A stretch of DNA of 64,000 nucleotides from Kytococcus sedentarius DSM 20547 (GTDB lineage: Bacteria; Actinomycetota; Actinomycetes; Actinomycetales; Dermatophilaceae). The DNA lies in contig NC_013169.1 in the NCBI RefSeq assembly GCF_000023925.1, forward strand, positions 1,612,001 to 1,676,000, written 5' to 3'. A program made the position numbers and the translations under genes. The notes under the pieces were generated by a model. That model was not told the DNA's origin. It saw only the letters and a list, made by a program, of their open reading frames with translations, and did not search any database. Below, in pieces: positions 28,134-37,507 of the stretch. The first letter of the stretch is position 1. Each line of letters opens with the position of its first letter.

Positions 28134-29525
28134 GTGTCCACCACCACCGCACCCAGCCCACGCACCCCATCGAGCCCACCACGCCGCGGGCAGGGGCTGA
28201 TGGGGCCGGTGAACGCGTTGGTCGAGCGCTTCATCCCCTCGGCCCTGGTGTTCGCCATCGTCTTGACGCTCGTCGTGGTGCTCGCCGCCCTGCTGCTCAC
28301 CGACTCCGGGCCCAAGGAGGTCGTCTCCGCCTGGGGCGTCGGGCTGGCCGGGCTACTGGCGTTCATGACCCAGATGTCGCTGGTGCTCATGCTCGGTCAT
28401 GTGCTGGCCAACACCCGCCCGGTACGCGCCGGCCTGCGCCGCTTGGGTGCCATCCCCCGGGGTCGGGTGATGCCCTACGTCTTCGTGGCACTGATCACCT
28501 GCCTGGCCACCCTCATCACCTGGGGTCTCGGTCTGGTCGTCGGCGCGCTGCTGGCCAAGGAGGTGGCCAACCAGACCTCCCGCCGCGGCGAGCCCGCGCA
28601 CTTCCCGCTGCTGGTGGCCACCGGGTACACCGGTATGAGCATCTGGCACATGGGCTACTCCGGCTCCGCGCCGCTGACCGCCGCCACGCCCGACTCGTTC
28701 GTCGCGGCGCAGGTGGGCGAGATCATCCCCATCACCGAGACCACCTTCTCCTGGTGGAACATGACGGCCACCGCCGTCGCGCTGCTGGTGATCCTGGGCA
28801 CCGTCGCGCTGATGGCCCCGAAGGCCGGCGCCGACGTCGCTGAGATGCCTGCCCAGTCGGCCGAGACCGACTCCCCCACCCTGCCCGCGGTGGAGACGCC
28901 GGCCGATGCGGTGGACGCCTCCCGGGTGCCCACGCTCCTGCTGGGACTGCTCGTGGCCGCCTACCTCGCCATCCACTTCACCGATGGCGGCTCGCTCACC
29001 CTAGACATCGTGAACTGGTCCTTCCTGGCCCTCATCCTGCTGATCGTCAGCTCGCCGGCCGAGCTGGTGGAGCTGGTGAAGGACGCCGCGAGCAACGTGG
29101 GCGAGATCCTGCTGCAGTTCCCGCTGTACGCCGGGATCATGGGCGTGATGGCCGGCACCGGGCTCATCACGATGCTCTCGGACGCGATGGTGAACATCTC
29201 CACCCCGCAGACCTTCGGCTTCCTGGCCTTCCTCTCGGCCGGCCTGGTGAACTTCTTCGTCCCCTCCGGCGGCGGCCAGATCGCCGTGCAGGGCCCCATC
29301 CTGCTCGATGCGGCCGAGCGCCTGGGCGTGGACCCGTCGGTGGCCATCATGGCCGTGAGCTACGGCGACCAGTGGACGAACATGATCCAGCCCTTCTGGG
29401 CGCTGCCGCTGCTGGCCATTGCGGGCCTGCGGATCCGCGACATCCTGGGCTACACCACGATGATCCTCATCACCGTCGGCGTGGTGCTGTCCGCGACCCT
29501 GCTGCTGGTGGGCCCCGGGGTCTGA
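28134..29525 (+). CDS. atoE: AtoE-type short-chain fatty acid transporter
   Basis: A 463-aa membrane carrier of the TIGR00366/AtoE family, which takes up short-chain fatty acids such as acetoacetate or butyrate. It has about ten to twelve helices. Conserved stretches are WGLGLVVGALLAKEVA, GYTGMSIWHMGYSGSAPL, NFFVPSGGGQIAVQGPI and SYGDQWTNMIQPFWALPLL. The GTG start has a good ribosome site (CGGAGGTCCCCC). It stands alone between the SdpI cluster and a bidirectional terminator. The acyl-CoA synthetase at 20.3 kb could activate imported acids, but the genes are not linked. Confidence 0.92.
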   Translation: MSTTTAPSPRTPSSPPRRGQGLMGPVNALVERFIPSALVFAIVLTLVVVLAALLLTDSGPKEVVSAWGVGLAGLLAFMTQMSLVLMLGHVLANTRPVRAGLRRLGAIPRGRVMPYVFVALITCLATLITWGLGLVVGALLAKEVANQTSRRGEPAHFPLLVATGYTGMSIWHMGYSGSAPLTAATPDSFVAAQVGEIIPITETTFSWWNMTATAVALLVILGTVALMAPKAGADVAEMPAQSAETDSPTLPAVETPADAVDASRVPTLLLGLLVAAYLAIHFTDGGSLTLDIVNWSFLALILLIVSSPAELVELVKDAASNVGEILLQFPLYAGIMGVMAGTGLITMLSDAMVNISTPQTFGFLAFLSAGLVNFFVPSGGGQIAVQGPILLDAAERLGVDPSVAIMAVSYGDQWTNMIQPFWALPLLAIAGLRIRDILGYTTMILITVGVVLSATLLLVGPGV

Positions 29526-29545
29526 CTCCGGCACAGCAGACGCCA

Positions 29546-29580
29546 CGGCCCCGGTCACCCGCACGAGGTGACCGGGGCCG
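29546..29580. terminator. bidirectional terminator between atoE and the nuclease gene
   Basis: Perfect 13-bp arms CGGCCCCGGTCAC (29546-29558) and GTGACCGGGGCCG (29568-29580) with a 9-nt loop, placed between two convergent stop codons. Confidence 0.75.
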
Positions 29581-29589
29581 CGGCACGAC

Positions 29590-30756
29590 TCACTGCTTGG
29601 CGGCTCGCCACCCCGCCTTCACGGCATCGGCCGCGGAGCAGAACCAGCGCTCTCCCTTGTCCAGCGAGATCTTGGTGCGCTCGTAGTGCGCCTGGCCCGG
29701 GGAGTGGAAGATCTTCTCCCCACTGCTGGAGATGTTCCCCTTGATGCGGCAGCTCCCGGTGGGTGCGGGTGCCGTGGGCGTGGGCTCGGGCGGGGCCACC
29801 ACGGTCACCGGCTCGGTCGGGGTGGGGCTCGGCGTGGGCGTCGGGCTCGGCGTGGGCGTCGGGGTGGCACAGCCGCGCGTCGACCACATGCCCACCTTCG
29901 CGGCCCGGGCCTCCCGCTCGGCCCGCAGGTGTGCCGACCGGTTCTGGTATTCGGCTCCGTAGAGGTACTCGGCCGAGTGTCCGCGGCGGATCATCTCCAC
30001 GGCCGCCGAGGTGTTGCCACGGTGCACGTGGCGCACCAGGCGGCCGTAGCGGTCACGGTTGTCCTGGGTGGGGTCGCGCACCAGCTGGACCGAGCGCCCC
30101 GCCACCAGGTCGGCCATGGCGGCCGAGGCCTCGCTGAACCCGCACTCCCCGATCTCCGGGGTGTCCAGGCCGATGATGCGGATGCGCTCGGTCCCGTTAG
30201 CGGTGGCCACGTCGATGGTGTCCCCGTCGACGACCTTCACCACCGGTCCGGACTCGCTGCTCGCTGCCCTCGCCGGGGCCACGGCCCTCTCGGTGCTCGG
30301 CGCGACCTCGGGCGTCGGGGCAGGCGCGGAGGTCGTCGAGGGCGACGCCGACGAGCTCTCCGGCGCGGGGGCGCTCGGCTCCCCCGTGGCGGTCCGCGTG
30401 GACTCCGCGCTGCGCGGGGACTGTGCCCCGGTCGGCACGGGGACGGGGGCGGCTGCCGCCCGGGCCGCCGCCGACGAGCTCTGCGGCGCGGGGTCCTTGG
30501 CAGACGCCTCCCCACCCCTGGCGGACTTCTCCACGCCCGTCGCGGAGGACTCCCCGGCCGGTGCGGGGCCGTCCGTGGGCTCGGCCGTGGCGCTTGGCTC
30601 GAGCTCTGCCGCCGCCGACGCCTCCGGACTCGACTCCGCGGGCTCTGGCTCCTCGCCGGCGACGAACGCCGCCACCATCACGGCCACGACCAGGGTGATC
30701 GTCGCCAGGACGGCGGCCGCGCAACCACAGCCGAGGCACCCCCGACGGCGGTTCAT
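29590..30756 (-). CDS. membrane-anchored thermonuclease-like protein with C-terminal FCxAxxA-type domain
   Basis: A 388-aa surface or secreted nuclease. An N-terminal anchor is preceded by RRRGCLGCGCAAAVLA. Residues about 35-165 are a Ser/Ala/Pro/Glu-rich linker. A staphylococcal-nuclease fold covers about 165-300, with VVDGDTIDV, RIRIIGLDTPE, DRYGRLVRHV and REARAAKVGMW. A Pro-Thr repeat coded by 18-bp units (29825-29860) leads to a terminal domain of about 55 residues (CRIKGNISSSGEKIFHSPGQ, GERWFCSAADAVKAGWR). That tail recurs on actinobacterial exported nucleases. The start MNRRRGC is chosen because the 38 residues upstream are not signal-like. It may degrade external DNA. Confidence 0.85.
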   Translation of the reverse strand: MNRRRGCLGCGCAAAVLATITLVVAVMVAAFVAGEEPEPAESSPEASAAAELEPSATAEPTDGPAPAGESSATGVEKSARGGEASAKDPAPQSSSAAARAAAAPVPVPTGAQSPRSAESTRTATGEPSAPAPESSSASPSTTSAPAPTPEVAPSTERAVAPARAASSESGPVVKVVDGDTIDVATANGTERIRIIGLDTPEIGECGFSEASAAMADLVAGRSVQLVRDPTQDNRDRYGRLVRHVHRGNTSAAVEMIRRGHSAEYLYGAEYQNRSAHLRAEREARAAKVGMWSTRGCATPTPTPSPTPTPSPTPTEPVTVVAPPEPTPTAPAPTGSCRIKGNISSSGEKIFHSPGQAHYERTKISLDKGERWFCSAADAVKAGWRAAKQ

Positions 30757-30956
30757 CGACGGTGGCTGTCGGTGCAGGGGGTGGATCGGGACACGGGATC
30801 TCCAAGGGTGCCGGGACGCCCAGAGAATCCGCGCGTCAGTGGGGGGGGACGCAGAAAGAGTACGTGTCACCCATCTGCCGCGCCGCGCGCCACGCGGGTC
30901 GGGATCCGCGCCACGGGCTCCTGGTCCCAGTCAGTGCATCCCACCGGCGCGAACGA

Positions 30957-30997
30957 CGATGCGGTGAGCAGACCACGAGGGTCCGCTCACCGCATCG
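30957..30997 (-). terminator. hairpin downstream of the APC permease gene
   Basis: Perfect 13-bp arms CGATGCGGTGAGC (30957-30969) and GCTCACCGCATCG (30985-30997) with a 15-nt loop. It starts 44 nt past the stop of the permease gene. The arm sequence is shared with the 3963 region. The rest of this 285-bp gap shows no gene. Confidence 0.6.
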
Positions 30998-31041
30998 ATG
31001 CAGGGGAGGTGCGTCACGACCGGCCGGTGGTCCGGCGGGAC

Positions 31042-32484
31042 TCAGCGCAGGTCCTCCGGGTGGCGCACCCGCGTGGGCTTGGCGTACAGGGCCCGGTTGA
31101 GGAACCAGGTCAGGGCCCACAGGATCACCGCGATCAGCAGCAACCAGCCGGCGATCACGTACTGCTCGGTGTCACGGCCGGTCCACGGACCCACCATGTA
31201 CAGGCACAGCACCGCGCCGACCCACGGGATCCACCCGGGAGCCTTGAAGTACCTGTGCTCCACCTCGTGGTCGCGCTTGCGCAGCACGATGCAGGCGATG
31301 TTCACCATGGCGAACACGGCCAGCAGCAGCAGCGCGGTGGTGCCGCCCAGCGCGGTCACCTGCCCCACGACCAGGATGAGGCCTACAGCCAGGGCGGTGG
31401 TGACGATGATCGCCACCCACGGCGACTGGCGACCCTTGTGCACCAGCGCCAGCGGGCGGGGCAGGACGTCCTGCTTGGCCATGCCGTAGAGCAGGCGGGA
31501 GGCCATCAGCATGTTGATCACCGCGGTGTTGGCCACGGCGAACATGGCGATGAACGGGTAGATCGTGTCGATCGGCAGGTTCGGCGCGCCGGCCTGCACC
31601 ACCTGCAGCAGCGGGGTGTCGCCCTGGCTGAGCTGTCCCACCGGCACCAGCGCCACGGCGGTGACCGACACCAGCACGTAGATGATGGCGGTGATGACCA
31701 GACCGCTGAGCATGATCTTGGGGAAGGTCTTGACCGGGTCCTTGGTCTCCTCGGCCATGTTCACCGAGTCCTCGAAGCCCACCATGGCGAAGAACGCCAG
31801 CGAGGTGCCGGCGGTCGCGGCCAAGAAGGCGTTCTTGTCACCGCTGGTCTCGAACATCATGGCGCGGGAGAAGTCGACCGGGGCGTCACTCATGCCCGCC
31901 ACGGCCCACAGGCCCACGAAGATGACCAGCATCAGACCGGTGAGCTCGATGATGGTGAGCACCACGTTGAGCCCGACCGACTCGGCCACGCCGCGGAAGT
32001 TCACCAGGGCCACGACGATCATGAAGGCCACCGCGATGCCCAGCACCGCGGCCCCCTCCGGAGCCCAGTCGAGGCCGACACCGGCCACCAGGTTCGAGGC
32101 GAAGGCCTTGGCGGCCGTGGCGGCCGAGGTGATACCCGAGGCCATCACCGTGAAGGTGACCATGAAGGTCACGAACTGCAGACCGAAGGCCTTGTGGATG
32201 AAGTTGGCGGCACCACCGGCGTGCGGGTACTTGGTGATCAGCTCCAAGTACGCGAAGGCGGTGATGATCGCGATGGTGAAGGCGATGACGAACGGCACCC
32301 ACACGGCACCGCCGACCTCGCCGGCCACCTTGCCGGTGATCGCGTAGATGCCGGTTCCGAGGATGTCTCCGATGATGAACAGCAGGAGCAGCTTCGGCCC
32401 GAGGACCCGCTTGAGCTCGGTGTCCACCTCTCCGGGTGCCGAGCCGCCCTGGGCAGGGGCGTCGTGTGACGTGGCAGTACTCAT
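31042..32484 (-). CDS. APC-family amino acid permease
   Basis: A 480-aa secondary transporter of the amino acid-polyamine-organocation superfamily, with twelve predicted helices. The helix 1 signature is LLLLFIIGDILGTGIYAITG, with AYLELITKYPHAGGAANFIHKA after helix 2 and FFAMVGFEDSVNMAEETKDPV near the middle, all typical of the family. The substrate is not predictable. The ATG at 32484 is preceded by CACTCT ending 6 nt upstream, a possible leaderless promoter. The frame continues upstream into the parE gene as a shadow only. Confidence 0.92.
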   Translation of the reverse strand: MSTATSHDAPAQGGSAPGEVDTELKRVLGPKLLLLFIIGDILGTGIYAITGKVAGEVGGAVWVPFVIAFTIAIITAFAYLELITKYPHAGGAANFIHKAFGLQFVTFMVTFTVMASGITSAATAAKAFASNLVAGVGLDWAPEGAAVLGIAVAFMIVVALVNFRGVAESVGLNVVLTIIELTGLMLVIFVGLWAVAGMSDAPVDFSRAMMFETSGDKNAFLAATAGTSLAFFAMVGFEDSVNMAEETKDPVKTFPKIMLSGLVITAIIYVLVSVTAVALVPVGQLSQGDTPLLQVVQAGAPNLPIDTIYPFIAMFAVANTAVINMLMASRLLYGMAKQDVLPRPLALVHKGRQSPWVAIIVTTALAVGLILVVGQVTALGGTTALLLLAVFAMVNIACIVLRKRDHEVEHRYFKAPGWIPWVGAVLCLYMVGPWTGRDTEQYVIAGWLLLIAVILWALTWFLNRALYAKPTRVRHPEDLR

Positions 32485-32597
32485 GGGGTCAGAGTGATGC
32501 ACGCCGGGCCGATTGACCAGACCGACACTCGGAACGTGTCCACAGTGATACCGAACTGGGTGGGCCCGCCGGGAAGCCGGCGGGGCCGGCTCGGGGA

Positions 32598-34730
32598 TCA
32601 GGCGTCGATGCGCTCGGCGTCCAGCGTGGCGGCGTTGCTGATGATGAACTCCTTGCGCGGGGCCACATCGCTGCCCATGAGCAGGTTGAACACGTCCTCC
32701 CCCACCTGGGCGTCCCGCATCGTGATGCGGCGCAGGGTGCGGTGGGCGGGGTCCATCGTGGTCTCTGCCAGCTGGTCGGCGTCCATCTCGCCCAAACCCT
32801 TGTAGCGCTGGAGGGGGTCCTTCAACGTGCGGCCGTTGCGCTTCAGGCGGGCCAGCTCCTTGCGCAGGTGCGCCTCGGAGTAGGTGTAGACGTAGTCGTT
32901 CGCCTTGCCCCGGTTGACCACCTCGATGCGGTGCAGCGGCGGCACGGCGGCGAAGACGCGCCCTGCATCGACCATCGGCCGCATGTAGCGGAAGAACAGG
33001 GTGAGCAGCAGGGTGCGGATGTGGGCGCCGTCGACGTCGGCGTCGGTCATGATGATGATCTTGCCGTAGCGCGCCGAGGCGAGGTCGAAGCTGCGCCCCG
33101 AACCGGCCCCGATGCTCTGGATGATGGCGGCGCACTCCTCGTTGCCGAGCATGTCGGCCACGGATGCCTTCTGGGTGTTGAGGATCTTGCCGCGGATGGG
33201 CAGAAGGGCTTGGAAGTCGCTCTGCCGAGCCAGCTTCGCGGTGCCCAGTGCCGAGTCACCCTCGACGATGAACAGCTCCGAGGCCTCGGTCTCGGTGGAG
33301 CGGCAGTCCACGAGCTTGGTGGGCAGCGAGGAGGTCTCCAGGGCGTTCTTGCGCCGCTGCGTCTCCTTGTGCATGCGCGCCGAGACGCGGGACTTCATCT
33401 CGGTGACGATCTTCTCCAGCACGGCGCCCGCCTGCTGCTTGCGCCCCCGCGCGCTGCTGGTGAAGATCTCGGTCAGCTCGGTCTCCACCCCCTTGGACAC
33501 GATGCTGCGCACCGCGGAGGTGCCCAGCACCTCCTTGGTCTGGCCCTCGAACTGCGGCTCGGCCAGGCGCACCGTCACCACGGCGGTCAGGCCGGCCAGG
33601 GCATCGTCCTTCTCGACCTTGTCCTTACCCGGCTTGAGCTTGCGGGAGTTGGCCTCCACCTGCTTGCGGACGACCTTGAGCAGCGCCTGCTCGAAGCCGG
33701 CCACGTGGGTGCCGCCCTTCGGGGTGGCGATGATGTTGACGAAGGACCGCTGTACGGCGTCGTACCCGGTGCCCCAGCGCAGGGCGATGTCGACCTCGCA
33801 GTCGCGCTCCACCTCGGTGGGAACCATGTGGCCCGCGTCGTCCAGGACCGGGACGGTCTCGGTGAAGGTGCCCGTGCCCTGCAGGCGCCAGGTGTCGGTG
33901 ACGGCCTGGTCCGGTGCGAGGTAGTCCACGAACTCGGTGATGCCGCCGGAGTGCAGGAAGGTCTCGGTGTGGGTGGCGGTCTCCCCCGGTGTGCCGGGGA
34001 TGCGGCGCTTGTCGGTGAGCCCGATCCGCAGTCCGGGGACGAGGAAGGAGGTCTGGCGGGCGCGGTCGGTCAGCTGGCGGTGGGAGAACTCCGCATCGGC
34101 CAGGAAGATCTGCGGGTCGGCCCAGTAGCGCACGCGCGTACCGGTGACACCCCGCTTGGTCTTCCCGCGCTCGATGAGCTCGCTGCCGGTGGTGAAGGGA
34201 GTGAACGGGTTGTCCGGCGAGGGCTCGCCGCCGGCGTCGTCGAAGACACCGGGCTCGCCGCGGCGGAAGCTCATGACCCAGGTCTTGCCCCCGCGGTCGA
34301 CCTCGACGTCCAGGCGGGAGGACAGGGCGTTGACCACCGAGGCGCCGACGCCGTGGAGGCCTCCCGATGCGGTGTACGAGCCCCCACCGAACTTCCCGCC
34401 GGCGTGCAGCTTGGTGTACACGAGCTCCACACCGGTGAGCCCGCTGCGGGGCTCGATGTCCACTGGCACCCCGCGGCCGTCGTCGGCGACCTCGACCGAG
34501 CCGTCGGCGTGCAGGGTGACGTCCACGCCCGTGGCGAAGCCGCCGAGGGCCTCGTCGACCGAGTTGTCGATGATCTCCCACAGGCAGTGCATGAGGCCGC
34601 GGGAGTCCGTGGAGCCGATGTACATGCCCGGGCGCTTGCGCACCGCCTCGAGACCCTCGAGCACCTGGAGGTGCCGCGCGTCGTAGCTGGAGGTGCTGGT
34701 GGTCGAGGCCTTGGCAGTGCGGGGAGTCAC
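32598..34730 (-). CDS. parE: DNA topoisomerase IV subunit B (ParE/GyrB-like)
   Basis: ATPase subunit of topoisomerase IV, partner of the ParC product at 22.1 kb. 710 aa. The GHKL ATPase motifs are EIIDNSVDEALGG, DDGRGVPVD and GGLHGVGASVVNALS. The TOPRIM domain carries FIVEGDSALG and MTDADVDGAHIRTLL; RYKGLGEMDADQL follows near the C-terminus. The GTG at 34730 has a TAGGTT -10 box ending 7 nt before it, so the message is probably leaderless. The open frame runs 20 residues further upstream but lacks family similarity. Confidence 0.95.
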   Translation of the reverse strand: MTPRTAKASTTSTSSYDARHLQVLEGLEAVRKRPGMYIGSTDSRGLMHCLWEIIDNSVDEALGGFATGVDVTLHADGSVEVADDGRGVPVDIEPRSGLTGVELVYTKLHAGGKFGGGSYTASGGLHGVGASVVNALSSRLDVEVDRGGKTWVMSFRRGEPGVFDDAGGEPSPDNPFTPFTTGSELIERGKTKRGVTGTRVRYWADPQIFLADAEFSHRQLTDRARQTSFLVPGLRIGLTDKRRIPGTPGETATHTETFLHSGGITEFVDYLAPDQAVTDTWRLQGTGTFTETVPVLDDAGHMVPTEVERDCEVDIALRWGTGYDAVQRSFVNIIATPKGGTHVAGFEQALLKVVRKQVEANSRKLKPGKDKVEKDDALAGLTAVVTVRLAEPQFEGQTKEVLGTSAVRSIVSKGVETELTEIFTSSARGRKQQAGAVLEKIVTEMKSRVSARMHKETQRRKNALETSSLPTKLVDCRSTETEASELFIVEGDSALGTAKLARQSDFQALLPIRGKILNTQKASVADMLGNEECAAIIQSIGAGSGRSFDLASARYGKIIIMTDADVDGAHIRTLLLTLFFRYMRPMVDAGRVFAAVPPLHRIEVVNRGKANDYVYTYSEAHLRKELARLKRNGRTLKDPLQRYKGLGEMDADQLAETTMDPAHRTLRRITMRDAQVGEDVFNLLMGSDVAPRKEFIISNAATLDAERIDA

Positions 34731-34737
34731 GCAGGTC

Positions 34738-34743
34738 AACCTA
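34738..34743 (-). promoter_or_regulatory. -10 element of parE (leaderless)
   Basis: TAGGTT (minus strand) ends 7 nt before the GTG at 34730. Confidence 0.5.
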
Positions 34744-34820
34744 GGTGACGGCACCGACAACCTGCCGGTGCCACTCCGCTCGCCCGACACACTGCGGGCA
34801 GTTCGGCGCCCTCCGCCCTG

Positions 34821-35321
34821 TCAGAAGAGGGCGGGCAGGAGGAGGCTGGCGATCCACACCCCGATGATGAGCAGGCCGGCCAGGATCTCGATGAGGATGT
34901 TGGTGCCCACCGCCTTGAGGGCCTGGACGGTGGCCTGCCAGGGGGTGAGGGCGCTGGTGCGGCGACGCGCGGATTCACTGAGGAAGACCCCGGCCACGAA
35001 CCCGAGGAACAGGCCGACCACGGGGATGACGAAGAATCCGATGATGCCGAGCACCACGCCCGCCAGCAAGGTGGTGTTGCTGATGCCGGCGCGCTTCATG
35101 CGACGCCCCGGCACCAACCAGACGGCCACCGCTGCGATGGCGGCGATGGCCGTGGCCAGCCCGAAGGCCCACCAGGCGGCCGTCGTCTGCGCGACGACCG
35201 CCCACAGCAGGGTGGACCCCCAGATCAGTGCCAGCCCCGGCAGCACCAACAGGGTGCTGCCGACCAGTCCGAGGACCATGAGGGCCGCGACCACGACGCC
35301 GGTGACGACCGTCCAGTCCAT
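34821..35321 (-). CDS. DUF456 membrane protein
   Basis: A 166-aa protein of the DUF456 family, function unknown, with about five helices. Family features are the Gly-rich first helices (VLGLVGSTLLVLPGLALIWG), the later GIIGFFVIPVVGLFLGFVAG with its repeated Gly, and SARRRTSALTPWQATVQALKA before the last helix. It begins 9 nt after the zinc-ribbon gene and is probably cotranscribed. Confidence 0.87.
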   Translation of the reverse strand: MDWTVVTGVVVAALMVLGLVGSTLLVLPGLALIWGSTLLWAVVAQTTAAWWAFGLATAIAAIAAVAVWLVPGRRMKRAGISNTTLLAGVVLGIIGFFVIPVVGLFLGFVAGVFLSESARRRTSALTPWQATVQALKAVGTNILIEILAGLLIIGVWIASLLLPALF

Positions 35322-35330
35322 GGCGGTGGG

Positions 35331-35525
35331 TCAGACGTGGAGCTGGGCGGTCTCGTCGAGGATCTCGACGTCGTCGCGGTCCTGCAGCGCGGGCAGGTGC
35401 TCCTGGCCGTGGTGGGCGCAGAAGTGCAGGTGCGAGCCGGCCACGGTGGCGCGGATGTAGGCGCGGGCTCCGCACCGGTCACAACGGTCGGAGTTGGTCA
35501 GGGTGGGGGCGTATGCAGTGTCCAC
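35331..35525 (-). CDS. DUF7455-type small zinc-ribbon protein
   Basis: A 64-aa actinobacterial protein with a conserved RCDRCGARAYIRAT motif followed by HFCAHHGQEHLPAL, giving a probable C2-C/H zinc site. Function unknown. The GTG start at 35525 has a clear AAGGAGG ribosome site 6-7 nt upstream, so the longer frame is rejected. It is upstream of DUF456 in the same orientation. Confidence 0.82.
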   Translation of the reverse strand: MDTAYAPTLTNSDRCDRCGARAYIRATVAGSHLHFCAHHGQEHLPALQDRDDVEILDETAQLHV

Positions 35526-35641
35526 GGTGCCTCCTTGGTGGGTACGACTCGCCGGTCCGGTCAGGTGACCGTCCCGGCTCCTTTGTAGTGGGCACAACCT
35601 CGGTCGGGGCGCAGGACTTCCGGGTTACGCCGTGGGCGCAA

Positions 35642-36226
35642 TCAGGCGTCGCGGTCGTTGCGGCGGGCGTCCCAGCGGCCCTCGAGCCGCTGCATGAACG
35701 AGCCGTCGTCACCCTGCTCGGCGCGGCGCGCGCTGGAGCGTCGGGGACCGGCGTTGCCCGAGGGACCGCGGCCCGTCGGCCCGGGGCGCCCGGGCTTCTG
35801 ACCCCGGCCCCGAGGAGCCGAGCCGCCGGCACCCGTGGGCGACGGCGTGCGCAGCCACCAGGCCACGGCGAGGATCCACAGCACGAACCCGCCGGCGCCG
35901 AACCACGGGATCTGCGACCACACGGCCACCGCGTAGAGAGCCAGCCCGGCCAGCCCCAGCGCGAGGACCACGGCGATGCGGGCCGGGGTGGCCCGGCCCG
36001 AGCTGCGCAGGGAGACCCGGCGCGCTCCGGAAGCCTGCTCGGCAAAGGGATCAGCACCGGCACCACGGCCGGGGTGGCCACCGGTGAGGAACGCGAAGGG
36101 GTCCTGAGAGTCCGGGCGGGCACTGCGCTCGATCTCCGGCATGCCGGAGTCGTCCCCGGCACCCGAGGACATCAACGAGCGCTCGAGCGCTTCGAGCCGG
36201 CTCCGCTCCTCCTCAGAGAGGGCCAT
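35642..36226 (-). CDS. DUF3040 membrane protein
   Basis: A 194-aa actinobacterial DUF3040 protein, function unknown. It starts MALSEEERSRLEALERSL, the family hallmark. Two hydrophobic helices follow near residues 83-122 (IAVVLALGLAGLALYAVAVW and GGFVLWILAVAWWL). The C-terminus is a basic, Gly/Pro/Arg-rich tail. GGAGGTGACC precedes the ATG. It stands between DUF7455 and dinB with no tight coupling. Confidence 0.88.
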   Translation of the reverse strand: MALSEEERSRLEALERSLMSSGAGDDSGMPEIERSARPDSQDPFAFLTGGHPGRGAGADPFAEQASGARRVSLRSSGRATPARIAVVLALGLAGLALYAVAVWSQIPWFGAGGFVLWILAVAWWLRTPSPTGAGGSAPRGRGQKPGRPGPTGRGPSGNAGPRRSSARRAEQGDDGSFMQRLEGRWDARRNDRDA

Positions 36227-36286
36227 GGTCACCTCCACCTCCGGCGCACCGGTCCACGGCGGGGTCACCCGCCTGCTGGGTCCAGT

Positions 36287-37507
36287 CTACGCATGCGCCC
36301 CCGACCCGGCCCGGCCACGGGGGCCCCGCTCCTCCGGCAGCAGGCTGGCCGGCCGGACGATGCCGGCACCGAACCGTGCGCTGGCCCGGTCCACGGCCGC
36401 ATCAGCCTCCCGCCACCCCACCTCCGGCTCGTCCAGCATGCCCTGCCGCGGGGTCCGGTCGGTGGGCGTCAGGCCCGAGAGGGTGACCCGCACCATCCGC
36501 ACCCGGGCCCGCTGCAGGCCCAGGGAGGCGAAGACCTCCCGTGCCACCTGGTGGATCTCCCGGCTCACGTCGCTGGGGCGCTGCAGGGTGCGGGACCGCT
36601 GGACGGTGGTGAAGTCGGCGAACCGCACCGTCACCTGTACGGTGCGCCCCATGACCCCTGCCGTGCGGGCCCGGGCGGCCACCCGGTCGGAGAGCAGCAG
36701 CAGCCGGGTCTCCACCTGGCGGGGGTCGTCGATGTCGTGGTCGAAGGTCTGCCCGTTGCCGATGGTCTTCTCGGCCACCACGGGCCGGACCCGCTGTGGG
36801 TCGCGACCCCACGCCCGCTCCGCGAGCGCCGCCCCGGCGTGGTCGCCCACGATGCGTTGCAGGGTGACCACCGGGGTGTGGGCCACCTGGGCGACAGTGG
36901 TCAGCCCGAACCGGGCCAGCTGCTCCTGGGTCTTCTCCCCCACCCCCCACAGGACGCCCACGTCCAGGGGGTGCAGGAAGGACACCACCTCGGCCGGGGT
37001 GACCTGGCGGGTGCCGTCCGGCTTGGCCTGCCCCGAGGCGACCTTGGCGACGAATGGGTTGGGGCCGATGCCCACCGAGCAGGTGATGTGCTGCTCGGCG
37101 GCCACGGTCCGCCGGATCCACTCGGCCACCTGCAGCGGGCTCCCCCACCGGCGGGAGGTGCCGGTGACGTCCAGGAAGGCCTCGTCCACGGAGGTCGGCT
37201 GCACGGCGTGGGTCACCTGTCGGAAGATCTCCATCACGGCAGCCGAGACCGCGGCGTAGCGCTCGTGGTCCGGCCGCACCACGGTGGCCTGGGGGCACAG
37301 GCGTCGGGCGCGAGCCATCGGCATCGCCGAGCGCACCCCGAAAGCGCGTGCCTCGTAAGTGGCCGAGAGCACCACCGACCGGTGGCCCCCACCGACGATG
37401 ACCGGCTGACCGCGCAGTTCCGGGCGGTCCACCAGGGCCACCGACGCGTAGAAGGCGTCCATGTCCACGTGCAGGACGGCGGTCTGCTCCCGGGCTGCCA
37501 CGCTCAC
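36287..37507 (-). CDS. dinB: Y-family DNA polymerase IV
   Basis: A 406-aa translesion polymerase that inserts opposite damaged bases at the cost of fidelity. The palm motifs are VLHVDMDAFYASV near residue 15 and SVDEAFLDVTG near 115, carrying the metal-binding acidic residues. The fingers contain YEARAFGVRSAMPMARA, and the little-finger domain follows from about 260. No clear beta-clamp peptide of the QLxLF type was seen at the extreme C-terminus. The GTG start overlaps the dnaE2 stop by 4 nt (GTGA), so the two are translated together, the usual layout of a mutagenesis cassette. Confidence 0.92.
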   Translation of the reverse strand: MSVAAREQTAVLHVDMDAFYASVALVDRPELRGQPVIVGGGHRSVVLSATYEARAFGVRSAMPMARARRLCPQATVVRPDHERYAAVSAAVMEIFRQVTHAVQPTSVDEAFLDVTGTSRRWGSPLQVAEWIRRTVAAEQHITCSVGIGPNPFVAKVASGQAKPDGTRQVTPAEVVSFLHPLDVGVLWGVGEKTQEQLARFGLTTVAQVAHTPVVTLQRIVGDHAGAALAERAWGRDPQRVRPVVAEKTIGNGQTFDHDIDDPRQVETRLLLLSDRVAARARTAGVMGRTVQVTVRFADFTTVQRSRTLQRPSDVSREIHQVAREVFASLGLQRARVRMVRVTLSGLTPTDRTPRQGMLDEPEVGWREADAAVDRASARFGAGIVRPASLLPEERGPRGRAGSGAHA

